From: Liolophura sinensis
Taxonomy: Eukaryota; Mollusca; Polyplacophora; Chitonida; Chitonidae
NCBI RefSeq assembly: GCF_032854445.1
Contig: NC_088304.1
Coordinates: forward strand, 24,379,704-24,443,703
Length of the DNA stretch: 64,000 nucleotides
Direction of reading: 5' to 3'
The stretch's first letter is position 1. The number at the start of each line of letters is the position of its first letter. The notes under the pieces are model-generated. The model worked only from the letters and a program-made list of their open reading frames with translations, made no database searches and was not told the origin of the DNA. The translations under genes and the position numbers were made by a program. This document shows positions 1 to 11,699 of this stretch, in pieces.

Positions 1-300
1 CACTCCAAGCTTCTTAAGTTTTACGATGAGTACAATCCTCTTTTAAGTAAATATGGACAGAGAGTTCAGAATCTTTATATACTTTCTTAGCTCTTTGGTG
101 GTTTGTGTTAAACGTGATTTGGGGAAATCGTCATGTGATTATTGACTCAGAAAGTCCTTGTTGGTTGACGGCTGGTATACGAATGTCTGTTTCGACGCAT
201 AGATCCTGGGTCGTTGGGCTCCACTACCACGCTAACCACCAGGCCACGTTTGATAATATAGCCCAGTCCACAAATACAATAATCTTCACGATTAGACTTC
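1..300 (-). repeat. R2 dispersed repeat, inverted fragment
   Basis: The first 70 bases are the reverse complement of the part of R2 that reads TGTAAAACTTAAGAAACTT in the copy near 46.2 kb. Bases 85-240 match the reverse complement of the R2 head near 45.7-45.85 kb and the copy at 54.0-54.17 kb. The middle of the family is missing, so this is an internally deleted copy cut by the window edge. The open frame running over it is accidental. From 300 to 660 I see nothing recognisable. Confidence 0.6.
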
Positions 301-670
301 TCTGCCTCCGTTGTTCGTATTACAATGAAAAATTTCTCGGGTGCACTTATCGGGTTGTGCACAATTTATTCCTCCTGGGATATGGATATAAGGTGCTCTT
401 AAGTCAAATAAATCACCGGTTCTATAGCGTAATACTTAATGACACGAACACTTTGCAAGTACTGTGCAAACGTTAACCAAATATTGTGGCACTTCTTAGT
501 GAAAAGAAAACCCCAATAAAGGATTTTGTTGTCCAAATTCCACATAGTTTTAGTAACGCCCCAATAAAGCACTCGACATTACGCCCAACTCAATTACAGT
601 AAATGTTGTCCTCGGCCCATTGGCAACGCGAGACAAGCGATATAATACGAGACTACATCTATGAGGTTTA

Positions 671-935
671 GTTTTTTTTTTTTTTTTTTTTTATTGGTGT
701 TTTACGCCGTACTCAAGAATATTTCACTTATACGATGGCGGCCAGCATTATGGTGGGTGGAAACAGCTCGGGGGAAACCCACGACCATCCGCAGGTTGCT
801 GGCAGACCTTCCCACTTACGACCGGAGAGAAAGCCAGCATGAGCTGGACTTGAACTCACAGCGACCGTATTGGTGAGACTCTCCTGGGTCATTACGCTGC
901 GCTAGCTCGCTAACCGACTGAGCCACGGAAGCCCC
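671..935 (-). repeat. SINE-1 copy, near full length
   Basis: Reverse complement of the SINE-1 consensus. It runs from a poly-T (the A-rich tail of the element) through the 3' motif CGTACTCAAGAATATTTCAC to the tRNA-like head ending in CCACGGAAGCCCCC. SINE-1 is a ~250-bp tRNA-derived element with an A box (TGGCTCAGTTGG), a B box (GAGTTCAAGTCC), and a 3' end GTGAAATATTCTTGAGTACG followed by (AATA)n. Here a plain A tail replaces (AATA)n. Confidence 0.85.
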
Positions 936-1892
936 CGATATGAGTTTAGAGAAGTTCTGGAAGACTTTAATCATCGCTAGAAAGACCGACAGCCGTCACA
1001 GCTGTGGTAGGATGGCAGAGAAGACGAATTATGTTTCCGTCCAGTTCTGCCTTAACTCGCGCTGCGCTGGCTCGTTTTCGTCAGTATATCAGTGGGTTCC
1101 CATTGTTTCTATCCGGTTTCCGCTGTAAACATGGTTGTTGTTAGGCAAGTGCAGAATTCCTGAGCTTGAGGATGTCAAACAATCCACACCCCATGACCGG
1201 TTTTACATATCCATAAACGTGGGCGCACAAACACGAGGCTTTTTTACCTTCATGTCATATGGTCATATCACTGAAAGAGCAACGTAATGTCCATAGCGCT
1301 GGTTGCGACAACGCTGTGAATACCTTCGTGCAATCATCGTGCGATGACCTGTCTTAAAGTTGGTATTGGTGTTACTGCGTAAAACCGAAGTCAAATAATA
1401 TGATCAGTCAAATTCGTCAAAACATTGTTTATCTTCAAGGTTCTTCTTTTTCATACTGTTGAGAACGAAATAACGCTGTTAAAACTGTACCTCATGCTGT
1501 ATACGAGACATTCAAATGCATCGAGTTTGAGTAACCCATATGCGGAGCTGATTTTATCATGAATCTGTTGCCCGTGAAGAGATATTTAAATTACTTTTTT
1601 GAAACTCTAATATGGGCTAATACTCCCTAAGGCTGCAATTATAATATATTATTATAGTTGTATATAACAGTTTTGCAACCGACATCAATACAGATTTTTT
1701 TAAGCACCTTTACATCCCCTTAGGCAAAATTAATTATGAAATACTGTCCGCATTACCCTGCTAACAGGTAAACACAAAATGTTAACTTGACACTAGTGGC
1801 TGTTCAGACATAAGAAGACAGAAGGGGCGGGAGAGTGTCCTATAGGCACAGTATATGGGCGAGGTGTTATGTTAGGTAAAGAATGCCTTGTG
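936..1892. other. Gene-free AT-rich stretch
   Basis: No coding region, RNA gene or recognisable repeat. The short open frames are unrelated to any family I know and have no splice or start context. Confidence 0.5.
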
Positions 1893-2640
1893 TTACGACC
1901 CAAACTGTCTGTTTTATAAAGAGATGGCTTGTCCGAAATACACGACAGTTTAGCCGCACAAAAAAGTAACCAAAACCAGTAGATTTTATTTTACAACAAT
2001 TTATTGGCTTTAACAAGAACAGATAATAAGACTTATACAAATACTAAAGTACTTAAGTTTAACAAGAAAGGATAGCAGTATCTATACAAATACTAAAGTA
2101 CTTACATGTACAACGGTGCCAAGTTCAAACGGACGCATATATTCCACAATGCTTAAAATGCACAGAGGCAAGATTCAAAAGAGGGAAAATCCACAGTATA
2201 ACTGAGTGCATGACGAAATATACACAAAATTTCACAGACAGGGTCCGTGTACTAATAACCAATGTGTACACAAGAGCACAAATTAAACATACAAGTTCAG
2301 ACTGAACAAGTGCTCGGTGGAGATAGGATATAACAAAGCCAGAGGCTATAAAAACACCAAAATTTAGCACAAAAGGCTTACTAAAGTAATACACAGCGAA
2401 AGCATCCAAACTCTCAATAATTCTCCGTTCTCCCCCTTTGACCTGCTTTCATAGATCTTATATAGCCTGGTGGAATTGTCTAGAATAAGAAAATTCTTGA
2501 ACACTTGTTGTAAACAAACAGGCCCCGAACTGAGGGTATTCTGGAACATTGTAAGGCAGAGGTAGACAGCAGGCCCTGAAGAAGCATTTGTAAACAGTGG
2601 CAGGTTAAATTTAGAAGCCGACGGAAGCTGTGCACATAAC
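1893..2640. repeat. R3 dispersed repeat, copy 1
   Basis: Closely matches 60955-61640, starting at ACCCAAACTGTCTGT and continuing with few substitutions. This copy carries a ~100-base extra block around 2480-2580. On the plus strand the reading frame that is open in copy 2 is closed here by in-frame stops just after the start of homology. On the minus strand an open frame (2125-2409) is kept in both copies. Type of element unknown; I see no terminal repeats and no poly-A tail. Confidence 0.75.
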
Positions 2641-2644
2641 AATT

Positions 2645-4150
2645 GTGTTTTCTGACATTACTTCCTGCCTCATCACCGTGACCCCAGTTACCTCGGTGTT
2701 GTTTTTCGCTGGCAGAAAGACGCAATGAAATTAGAAGTTTACTAGTGTACAAGTCGAATGGGAGAAAGATTTTGGTGACTTGAAATCAAGATCTTAACAC
2801 ACTTGCCATGTAACATTTGAATCTTCATGGCGCAGGATCATAGATTTGCAAATAGGTGGCGAATTATTTAGCGCACTCATGTTTCTATCCCTACACACGG
2901 GAAAGTTACAAAAAAAATTATCTCCCCTTGACCATGTGACAGACGATACAATGATACGCATTGCTATAGAATACGCCACATGCATGTGAATAAGATACCA
3001 TGTACATGTACATACTGGGTTATATACTGCCTGTACAATCAATATAAATGAAATGAATTAAGGCCATAAATTCATAAGTCCGAAGTAGTTCAGAATTGTA
3101 CAGATTTGTCACGGGCACGGGTCTTGTCTGAAGTGAATTAGATATTTAAACCACAAACGAAATTGTACCCAGAAACAGACCAGTTAACAGCTGTATGATA
3201 ACGTATGAACTGTGTCAGTAACATGAAAGAAAGACAGCCAAATTAACTTGGGATAGGAACAATTAGAATGGTAAATAAATTTAATGTTATTAGAATAGAT
3301 CGTGAAAATAAATATGCTTATCGCACATACATACATGTAGCACATTTACGCTTTGATTGCAACCATTATTATACCCAACGTGGCGATCTTGAACAAATAT
3401 AAAGTCCATGGCCCCAAACCCCAAGCCCCTAGCCCCGAGCTAAGTGAAATTGGACACAATTTTGAAACAGAGTGCACGAGATTCTGGACGCTCTCTGCAT
3501 GTTTACATACTAGAGAATTGTACCCATTGCAGCATTTAAGAAACTTAAGAGACAAGTGAATTGCAATAAGAGCTTGTGACAGTGGTTGAAATCGTCACAC
3601 AACACATGGGATCTAAGGAATGCTACACACCATCTGCAGAACCCTTCGGTATAGTGCTGTCCAAGTAACGATATTTCACAATGTCATACCTGAAACTATC
3701 CCCCTTGTCGTAAATCTGGCATCACGACAACCGTTTTGGTCTATGTACAAATACCAGTTCAGGTAAGATGTACCACCTGGAGAGTCCAGCGAAGGTAGAT
3801 ATATGTCGCACAGCCTTTATCATATACAGTTACGGGTTGGTGAAAATCATGTACATCATCAATGTAGCAAATGGGAAAGATCGGGTCTTATAAAGGTTAC
3901 TCAGTACTATCTTATGCATATGGGTATTTATACGAGAACAGGCAGAGGACTGTAAAACAAAACGAAAAATGTATACACATCACATCACAGTATCGAAATA
4001 TATACACTCTTGATGAATGGGTTTTCCGACAAATTCTCTTTCTCAAGGTCCTGAATAATTGCAACAATACCGCACGTTCTTTCCCTGCCTTAGAAATGGT
4101 TTGAGACATTTGCTTTTGCTACGACGTTCACGTGTTAACATTCGTGTCAT
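2645..4150 (+). repeat. Segmental duplicate, copy 1 (contains R2 sequence)
   Basis: Matches 9993-11695 in the same orientation over almost all of its length. Shared blocks include CTCATCACCGTGACCCCAGT, GGCGCAGGATCATAGATTTG and, in the R2 half, the stretch beginning GATTGCAACCATTATTATAC. Around 3070-3340 the copies diverge. At the position where the other copy has a SINE-2, this copy reads straight through (GTCCAGCGAAGGTAGATATA near 3782-3800), so it preserves the empty site. Confidence 0.85.
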
Positions 4151-4159
4151 GTAACGCCC

Positions 4160-4398
4160 ATGCCTCCGTTGTTAGCACGCCAGCGCTGTGCAATGACAGA
4201 AGCCTCTCACCAATGCGCTCGCTGTGAGTTTAAGTTCCTCTCATGCTGGCTTCCCCTCTCCGACCGTACGAGGGAAAGAAACCTGTGGATGGTCGTTGCC
4301 GTTCCGCACCATCATGCTGGCTGCCGTCGTATAAGTGAAATATGCTTGAGTGAGGCGTAAAATGCCAATCAAATAAATAACTACATAAATAAATAACG
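4160..4398 (+). repeat. SINE-1 copy
   Basis: Begins in the head (GTTAGCACGCCAGCGCTGTG) and ends with a tail of AAATAAATAA blocks. It sits at the right end of the segmental duplicate and is absent from the other copy, where sequence continues past GTCATGTAACG uninterrupted. So it inserted after the duplication. Confidence 0.8.
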
Positions 4399-4399
4399 G

Positions 4400-5095
4400 T
4401 CAAACATGTATTAGCAATGGGCCGGAGGTATTGAATTGAGTCTTCTCGAACAATCAAGTAAATTCCCTGGTGACCTTGATGGAAAGGGGAATCACGCCTC
4501 AAAGGTCATTTGTACATGTACACCAGCCAACATGGAGCTGCCATCATGCTCAGTTCCATACAGCATATTTTTTCCTGTATTCTCTTCTGTTTTGTCTATT
4601 TTTACGAATCCAACATCAAACAAACATACTTATCTAGATACCGTTTTTGTAAAGAAGTATAAGACTTTAGTTAACAGGAATCACCAAATTCTTCAGATCA
4701 GTTGACGGAGCACCTGCTGTTTCCTACACTGGCCTTACGTCATTACCATAACAAATAAATCAGGGTTAGTTCATTTAAAAAAACTAATCCCGCCCTATGA
4801 ACTTGTCTTCTCTCCTGTATTTATAGCCTCCCTTAATCATTTTGTGGTCTCCGTCATTTATGCTTATCATAGGGATATCCCTACGCACAGAAATTTCGTG
4901 TATGATTTGTAAATTGTAAATTACATTGAAAAATATTAAACAACTCCTGGAAATGTCCTATGTCAGCGCGCTTGTTTTTTTTTACCAAAATCGTGTCAGA
5001 ATAATATTGGCTTTGGATAGAAGGTAAATCTTCTCACTTCACTAACGCCTATTATTTCCAACTTGGCAAAAATCACTTACCAAATACGTATCACT
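4400..5095. other. Gene-free stretch
   Basis: AT-rich sequence with scattered poly-A/T runs. No coding exon or known repeat recognised. Confidence 0.5.
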
Positions 5096-5099
5096 ATTA

Positions 5100-5292
5100 C
5101 ATAAGCGTGTCTCTCATGCCTCGGTCTAACTGTGCTGACGTTCACGAGTGTAATATTCATCAAGGTCAACACGAAACAAAACTGTTCACGCCGAAGAAAT
5201 AAGGATTGATGGAGAGCTATAAAAGATGGCCAGGAACTCTTCCGAAAATAGTCCATTCTGAATCCTTGCTAACCTGCATTGATCACATAGGT
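5100..5292 (+). promoter_or_regulatory. Duplicate of the gene A promoter and first non-coding exon (orphan)
   Basis: Very similar to 7030-7222. Shared features are GTGTAATATTCATCAAGGTC, a TATA box TATAAAAG at 5218-5225, and CTAACCTGCATTGATCACA at the downstream end. The copy breaks off just before the place where the gene A copy has its splice donor (it reads ATAGGTACAC instead). A SINE-2-like fragment follows at about 5315-5370. I find no signal-peptide exon downstream before 7 kb, so this looks like a promoter without its gene. Whether it is active cannot be told. Confidence 0.6.
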
Positions 5293-5419
5293 ACACAGTT
5301 TATGTAGCCACACTTAATGACCCCTTGTCGTCATATGACTGAAGAATTGCTAAGTATACCCTTAGCATACATAGATATACGTGAATGTAGCGTTGCGACA
5401 GAGCATTAAGAAAAAAGGG

Positions 5420-7015
5420 ACTAGCCAACTGACGTACAGACTAGAGCGTCATATCTGTGGACAAGTGGTCTTCAACGACATTTGTTATACTGTGGAAAAT
5501 CCCATACAAACGTCGTCCACTGCTTAACCTCCGTCGGTAAAGGATTGAATAATTCATAGCACATAACAACGGACACATTACTTGTAGCCTGCTATGTATT
5601 TTTCCTTTACCATAAAACTCCAAATTTTATTGTAGTTTTAGTTACGAATGACACACAATCGAAATCAGAAAACTAAGCTCCAATTTGTAATACCACTCTT
5701 ATAAAACCAACACACTAAAAAAATTAGTTCGCTGATAAACAGATTTCTGTTACAGTCATAAAACACTATGTTTAGAAACTGAAGAGACGTGTTTAACATG
5801 TGAATGAACACACAGGTGCCTTCATTAACTGTAACAGAATGAGTGTTTCTATTCGGAACTCTTATTTCTAGTGTGCATACAGTGGGATCGTTGCGCAATC
5901 AAATAATTGTTGTTTTAACTGAGCTTAACTGCATGTTACGCCTTCAGCATGATCCCATGGTCTGTAAACATATACAACATAGTTAAAGACGTACATGGCC
6001 TTGATTGCCAGTGCTAACAAGACCGCCGTCGCATTTATGAAGAAGCCAAAAATAGATGCAATGCTTTAATCACGAGAACATGTCCATGGGATTGAAACGA
6101 TGAAACCGATGAATCAATGTAGTCATTCCTGTGATCAACTAGTGGATCACAAGCGGATCGCGTGTAGTAAATCTTCTAGCCTATAGTCTAATTGTTATAA
6201 GCCTAAACGTACGTGTTTAATGGACTGTGTCACGTGCGTTGACTGATCATACTGAAAACGTAAGAGGCCTGATATTAATAGTTACATGTATATTTTATCT
6301 GCAAAATAACCAATGTCCATCAAGACTGACATAATATGCGGTGAATTTAGTGACAGGATGTACAAAAACCAAAAAAAAAAGAACAAAAAAAAACAAACAA
6401 AAAAAAACTTGGAAGAAAATGATATTGTTCTCATGCGTTTACCGTTCCTGCAAGTTTGCAGATTTATACTGTAAAACCACGTCTGATCACGTGAATGAAT
6501 GAGTAATCTCGTGTGAAGACGACATCGGATGGTTGATTGCATATATTATGGCTACACTTCGCCACTACAGCGAGTTAGTACAGTCACGCAAGATAAAGGA
6601 AAGATATTTTGTAATAAAGTGAATCTCTTGAATTTTGTGATAAATAGTAATATGCCAGTTTATATTTGTAAAAATACATACAATACTTTCTATTTTTAGA
6701 CGAATTTTGTCGATGAAAACGGCGGTGCTGAAAATAATAAACCCGAAACTTTAAAATTTACAATCTAAGTAACACCATGTAGCAGTACTTCCCTGTACAG
6801 TCACGAATATTAGTTACATCAAATATTTTATATCAACACGCAATGAATAAATGTATATGATACTGTAGCAAATCGTGCACAGACAATATTGAATAACATC
6901 CTTAACGTATGGAGTGGGAGGGGGTAGAGGGATAGAGGGTTGGGGAGACAACATGTACCGGTTCATTAAAGTAAATTACAGCTAATTTAGACACAACTTG
7001 GTACCAAGTATTTAT
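5420..7015. other. Gene-free stretch
   Basis: Nothing coding is recognised. An A-rich, imperfect low-complexity block lies at 6366-6412. The open frames here have no family resemblance. Confidence 0.5.
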
Positions 7016-7029
7016 TAGTTTTACATAAG

Positions 7030-7222
7030 TGTGTCTATCACGCGTAGCTCTAATTGTGATGTTCACGAGTGTAATATTCATCAAGGTCAACACGAAACAA
7101 AACTGATGACGCCGAAGAAACAAGGATTCTCTGAGGGCTATAAAAGATGACCAGGAACTCCTCAGAAAACAGTCCTTTCTTAAGCCGTGCTAACCTGCAT
7201 TGATCACAGAGTTTAAGGCCTG
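7030..7222 (+). promoter_or_regulatory. Core promoter and non-coding first exon of gene A
   Basis: TATA box TATAAAAG at 7139-7146 puts transcription start near 7170. The presumed first exon ends at 7222 before a consensus donor GTGAGT (7223-7228). The next acceptor in the transcript would be TTTCTTTCAG at 8193-8202, nine bases before the gene A start codon. Exon edges are inferred from consensus sites only. The whole block is duplicated at about 5.1-5.3 kb, which supports it being a functional unit. Confidence 0.6.
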
Positions 7223-8211
7223 GTGAGTACAAGTTATTTATTAAGCTGATCGAATAACCGTTGGCTGTCATAGTGTGGTTATAAAAAAAACGCTTTTTCA
7301 GAGAAGATCGAGAACATGTCTCTTACACTCCTTGACTTGCCCAAATTATGTTTAGCGCAGTACTAGGTCTTTTTTCAGATTTTTCTGTTGTAGCATGAAT
7401 TCTTAAAGCTTATTGCTGTATCATCTTTTGGATTTTCTTATAGTCAAGGTTAACTCTTTAAGCAGTTATATATTTTACTACATTCTGATTTGATTGCGGC
7501 TTTATCGCCTGTGTTTTGTCAGCTCTATGGCCAAGGGCGGTGGTTTTTATGTGCATATCAGTGCAAAGTTCTAATGCGCATCGTTTAACACCAGTGAAAT
7601 CAATAAATAATTAAATAAATAAATAAGAAAGTATCAAAGTATTCGAATACACCTTTCCGATCATTGTTTAGGTCAATGTAGGTTTACAATTGCCAATACG
7701 GTGATTGTGATTAGCATTTCATCCTACTGCAGAATCTGTTCTTCGATAAAGAACAAATTAGAAGACAACCAGTCAGTATGCACATTTCAGCCCGCTGTAT
7801 TTGGGGCCATTAAATTCTAGTGTCATGGGAAATAGTCAGCGGATTCTCTTTGCCCCTGTGATACCAAGTTCAGTTTCGCCGGGCATGTGATGACAAGCTC
7901 ATCTTGTTTGATGATGTCATCTTGTACATATGCACACAACAATAACTATCCCGTCATGCTTGCATGAATAACCGCCTGCTTCGGAACTAGTCCGTGTTTC
8001 AACCAAGTATTTCGTCTATTTCTGTTTCCTTGATACACTTCATTGGCCAATCTTTCCATGGTTCAGAAAGTAAGTCGCCGATTCTTCAGAAAGTCTTGAG
8101 CGATTACCCAAAGAAGTTGTACTGTCGATCCCAACCCCGGGAAGGAGTTTATGTCACTGGTGAGGTTTTGCAATTTAATTAAAGATACTTAATTTCTTTC
8201 AGAAACCAACC

Positions 8212-9079
8212 ATGAACAAGCTTTTGTTCGTCGCGGGACTGCTGGTCCTTTTTGTCAGCCAATCAATGGCGGCGGCTTTATCTGCGGAAGACGAGGCTGT
8301 GGGCCACAACATCGAGAAAAGAAGTAAGTAATGTGGTTTGAAATATTCTCCGTAAGAAAGCTTACAAATGGTGAAAACTTATACTAAGAATAATGCTTTT
8401 CGTCTACATGTAATCTCTATTTCCATGTTTGCATATCGAAATTAAGTGTGGCTCATGCAAACTTGCCGATGTTAAAGCATACGTTGCATATCCAATCCTA
8501 CCAGAATATCTCCTCATACGCAAACTGAGAAATGGACTCAATGCTTCCCCGTCACCCCTCTTGACCACCTACAGTGTTTACTGTCTTCCTTTGATCCCAA
8601 GCATCTTTTTATCGTTTAATGTTAAAAGTAACATATTTTGTCATTCAAGATGAATTAATTCCAATCGAGTGCTTCGTTTATGTAGTAGGCTAAATACAAC
8701 CCATCACCACAGTCGAGCGTAAAATACCAATCAAATAAATCAACAGTGACACGTTTAGAACCGACGTCTCTTTCTTGTATTTTTTTTAGGTACCAACTAT
8801 GGAGGTAAACCCGGTTACCAACCTCGACCTGCCGGCTACAAGGGTTACTCGACGCAATATTATTACCCTGTGTACAACTACCCGTATTACCCCCATTACT
8901 ACTACCCCTACGGAGGTTATGACTATTACAACTACGACTATCCTTACCCAGGGGGTTACGGGGGAAGATACGGATTCGACCAAAAGTTCGGTTTTTATGG
9001 AGGAAGAGGTGGATTTGGCGGGAAAAGAGGTGGCTTTAAAGGAAGAAAATTTGGATATGGTGACTTCAAAAAGCATTAA
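8212..9079 (+). CDS. Gene A: secreted Gly/Tyr-rich prepropeptide (two coding exons)
   Basis: Coding exons 8212-8323 and 8790-9079 join at a phase-1 intron (donor GTAAGT at 8324, acceptor after a T-rich run at 8788-8789), giving 133 residues. Residues 1-20 are a hydrophobic signal peptide starting MNKLLF. Residues 21-37 are an acidic pro-region ending in EKR, a dibasic proprotein-convertase site. The 96-residue mature part has about 25 tyrosines and many Gly/Pro (for example HYYYPYGGYDYYNYDYPYP), then a basic Gly/Phe/Lys tail ending DFKKH; it has no cysteine. The start codon context is AACCAACCATGAACAAG, shared with gene C. Composition fits molluscan shell-matrix or adhesive proteins, or Gly/Tyr-rich antimicrobial peptides; I cannot choose between them. 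A scrap of SINE-1 tail sits in the intron (8700-8745). Confidence 0.88.
8700..8745 (+). repeat. SINE-1 3'-end scrap in gene A intron
   Basis: Only the terminal motif CGTAAAATACCAATCAAATA and tail remain, a strongly 5'-truncated copy. Confidence 0.55.
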
Positions 9080-9183
9080 TTAATCTGACGCCCAGGGTCA
9101 TCTTTGGAAGTGGCCTGTAGGACCTTTTATAGCTGTTTAGTTGGATCTCCATTTCCGAAGTCGTTGTCCAATTATTGATTTGA

Positions 9184-9189
9184 AATAAA
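9184..9189 (+). terminator. Polyadenylation signal of gene A
   Basis: AATAAA 105 bases after the gene A stop codon, the expected place for 3'-end formation of a short UTR. Confidence 0.65.
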
Positions 9190-9231
9190 AGGTAATTGAA
9201 CCTTTACTGATGTTCATTGTATTTCTCAAGT

Positions 9232-9412
9232 CGCAATGACCCAGGAACCTCCCACCAATGTGTTCGCTGTGAGTCCAAGTCCAGCTCATGCTGGCTTCCT
9301 CTCCGGCCGTACGTGAAAAGGTCATGCAGCAACCTGCGGATGGTTGTGGTTTGTCACCGGTGTACTCCCACCATAATGCTGGCCGCCGTCGTAGAAGTAT
9401 GATATTCTTGAT
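9232..9412 (+). repeat. SINE-1 copy, damaged at both ends
   Basis: Matches from CGCAATGACCCAGGA through the B box region (GTGAGTCCAAGTCCAGCTC) to CCATAATGCTGGCCGCCGTC; the 3' end is altered and the tail is missing. Confidence 0.75.
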
Positions 9413-9544
9413 TGCATTGATAATATCCACCACATTACTAAGTAAACACTGTTTTACCCGAAATACTCCGGGTCCCTTTATCCGTAAACCGCGCATACAA
9501 GTGAAAAATGATTAAGTATCGCGTTAAACCACAACAAAATAAAT

Positions 9545-9663
9545 GTATTTATTTATTTAATTGCTGTTTTACACATTGACTTGACACAGCGACCGCATTG
9601 GTGACTGATTCCTGGGTCATTACGGTGCGCTAGCGCGCTAACCGACTGAGCCACGGAGGCCCC
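9545..9663 (-). repeat. SINE-1 copy with internal deletion
   Basis: The tail complement (TTTATTTATT) and part of the 3' end are joined directly to the tRNA-like head (GCTAACCGACTGAGCCACGG). The middle ~130 bases are missing. Confidence 0.75.
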
Positions 9664-9992
9664 CTAAAATAAACACACAAATAAATAAATCATTTTTTAT
9701 TTCTTAAGTGGACTTATATCCGTACAACGATGGTCTCGCCGCACTCCTTACAGCGCATGCGTCACTCTCTACCTTTCGCTTTACATCACTTATACGAATA
9801 TCCAAGCTTGACCTATGAAGACTGTGAGACGTACGTTGGCTTTTTTATGCCTAGCCTCATCACTTGTCTCCTCTTGTGGAACTATTTAATCAGCATTCAT
9901 CAATAAAATTGTTTTAGGTGTTAATTAGAATCATACTCTACACACTTTACACAGAATGCATGCGTGTAAATTATTATTTATATAATTAATTA

Positions 9993-11695
9993 TTGTTGTT
10001 GTGTTTTCTGACATGACCTCCTGCCTCATCACCGTGACCCCAGTGACCTCGGTGTTGTTTTTCTGAACCTCATTAGAAGTTTACTAGTATACAAGTTGAA
10101 TGGGAGAAAGATTTTGGTGACCTAAAATCAAAGTATTAAGACCTTTACCATGTCCCACCCGAATGTAATTCCTCGGTCTTCATGGCGCAGGATCATAGAT
10201 TTGCAAATTATTTAGCGCACTCATGTTTCTATCACTACACACGGAAAAGTTACGGAAAAATTATCTCCCCTTGACCATATGACAGACGATACAATGATAC
10301 GCATTGCTATAGAATACGCCACATGTATGTGAATAAGATACCATGTATATACTGGGTTATATACTGCCTGTACAATCAATATAAATGCAATAAATTAAGG
10401 CCATAAATTCATAAGTCCGAAGTAGTTTAGAATGATTGTTCTAGGAATGTGCATTTAAGTAACACGGGTACCATGCTCGTTCATACGTTGTCGTTAATCA
10501 AACTAGGTACGTGTATCACAGTTACGCTTTGATTGCAACTATTATTATACCCAACGTGGCGATCTTGAATAAATGTAAAGCTCCTGGCCCCGAACCCCAA
10601 GCCCCTAGCTAAGTGGCCCCAGCTAAGTGAAATGGGACACAATTTTGAAACGGAGTGCAAGAAATTCTGGACACTCTGTCCATGTTTACATACTAGAGAA
10701 TTGTACCCATTGCAGCATTTAAGAAACTTAGAGTGAATTGTAATAACAGGTTGTGACAGTGGTTAAAATCGTCACACAGCACATGAGATCTAAGGAATGC
10801 TACACGCCATCTGCAGAACCCTTCGGTATAGTGCTGTCCAAGTAACGATATTTCACAATGTCATAACTGAAACTATCCCCCTTGTCGTAAATCTGGCATC
10901 ACAGGCAACCGTTTTGGTCTATGTACAAATACAAGTTTAGGTAAGATGTACCACTTGGAGAGTCCAGTGAAGGTAGAGTGAGTGAGTGCTTGGGGTTTAA
11001 CGTCGTTCTCAACAATTTTTCAGTCATATGACGACGACGGAATCCTTAGGGTGCATCTATGTGTAATGTGCCTCTTTGTTGCAGGCACCGCTCTTTTATT
11101 TAGTACTGCTTCACTGAGACGACTTACCGAAGGCCCCCGCCCGAGCCATTATACTGATACGGGTCAACCAGTCGTTGCACTCTCCCCTTCTTGCTGAACG
11201 CCAAGCTCTTTTAAAGTCTTAGGTGTGACTCGATCAAGGATTGATCCTGGATCTACCGGTCCCGAAGCGGACGCTCTACCAACTGCGCTATCCGGGTCGG
11301 TTAGTGAAGGTAGATATATATGTCGCACAGCCTTTATCATATACAGTTACGGGTTGATGAAGATCATGTACATCATCAATGTAGCAAATGAGAAAGATCA
11401 GGTCCTATAAAGGTTACTCAGTACTATCTTATGCATATGGATATTCATATGAGAACAGGTAGAGGTCTCTAAACCAAAACGAAAAATGTATACACATGAC
11501 AATATCAAAATATATACACTGTTGAAGAATGAGTTTTCCGACTTTCATACAGATTTTAATCACAAATTCTTTTTCTCAAGGCCCTTAATACGTCAATGGC
11601 ACACGTGCTCTCCCTGCCTTAGAAATGGGTTGAGACATTTGCGTTTGCTACAACATTCACGTGTTAACATTCATGTCATGTAACGGTCATGTAAA
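9993..11695 (+). repeat. Segmental duplicate, copy 2 (with SINE-2 insertion)
   Basis: Second copy of 2645-4150. It lacks ~150 bases of copy 1 around 10420-10510 and carries the SINE-2 at 10978-11302. The right end shares GTGTTAACATTCATGTCATG with copy 1. Confidence 0.85.
10978..11302 (-). mobile_element. SINE-2 insertion with 12-bp target-site duplication
   Basis: On the minus strand it begins with a tRNA-like head (A-box region GATAGCGCAGTTGGTAGAGC; downstream B-box-like GGATCAATCCTTGATCGAGT) and ends in a GTTAAACCCCAAGCACTCA-type 3' end with GTGAGTGA tail. The direct repeat AGTGAAGGTAGA flanks it at 10966-10977 and 11303-11314. The paralogous segment at 3.8 kb has a single copy of that site, confirming the insertion boundaries. 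I associate this 3' end with SINEs abundant in mollusc genomes. Confidence 0.9.
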
Positions 11696-11699
11696 GAAC

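Noticed and set aside
147-362. Short frames at the window start as possible exons
   Set aside because: They lie inside an inverted, deleted R2 copy.
8786-9083. Two other frames across gene A exon 2 (Val/Thr-rich)
   Set aside because: Shadows of the Gly/Tyr-rich frame; only that frame joins in phase to the signal-peptide exon.
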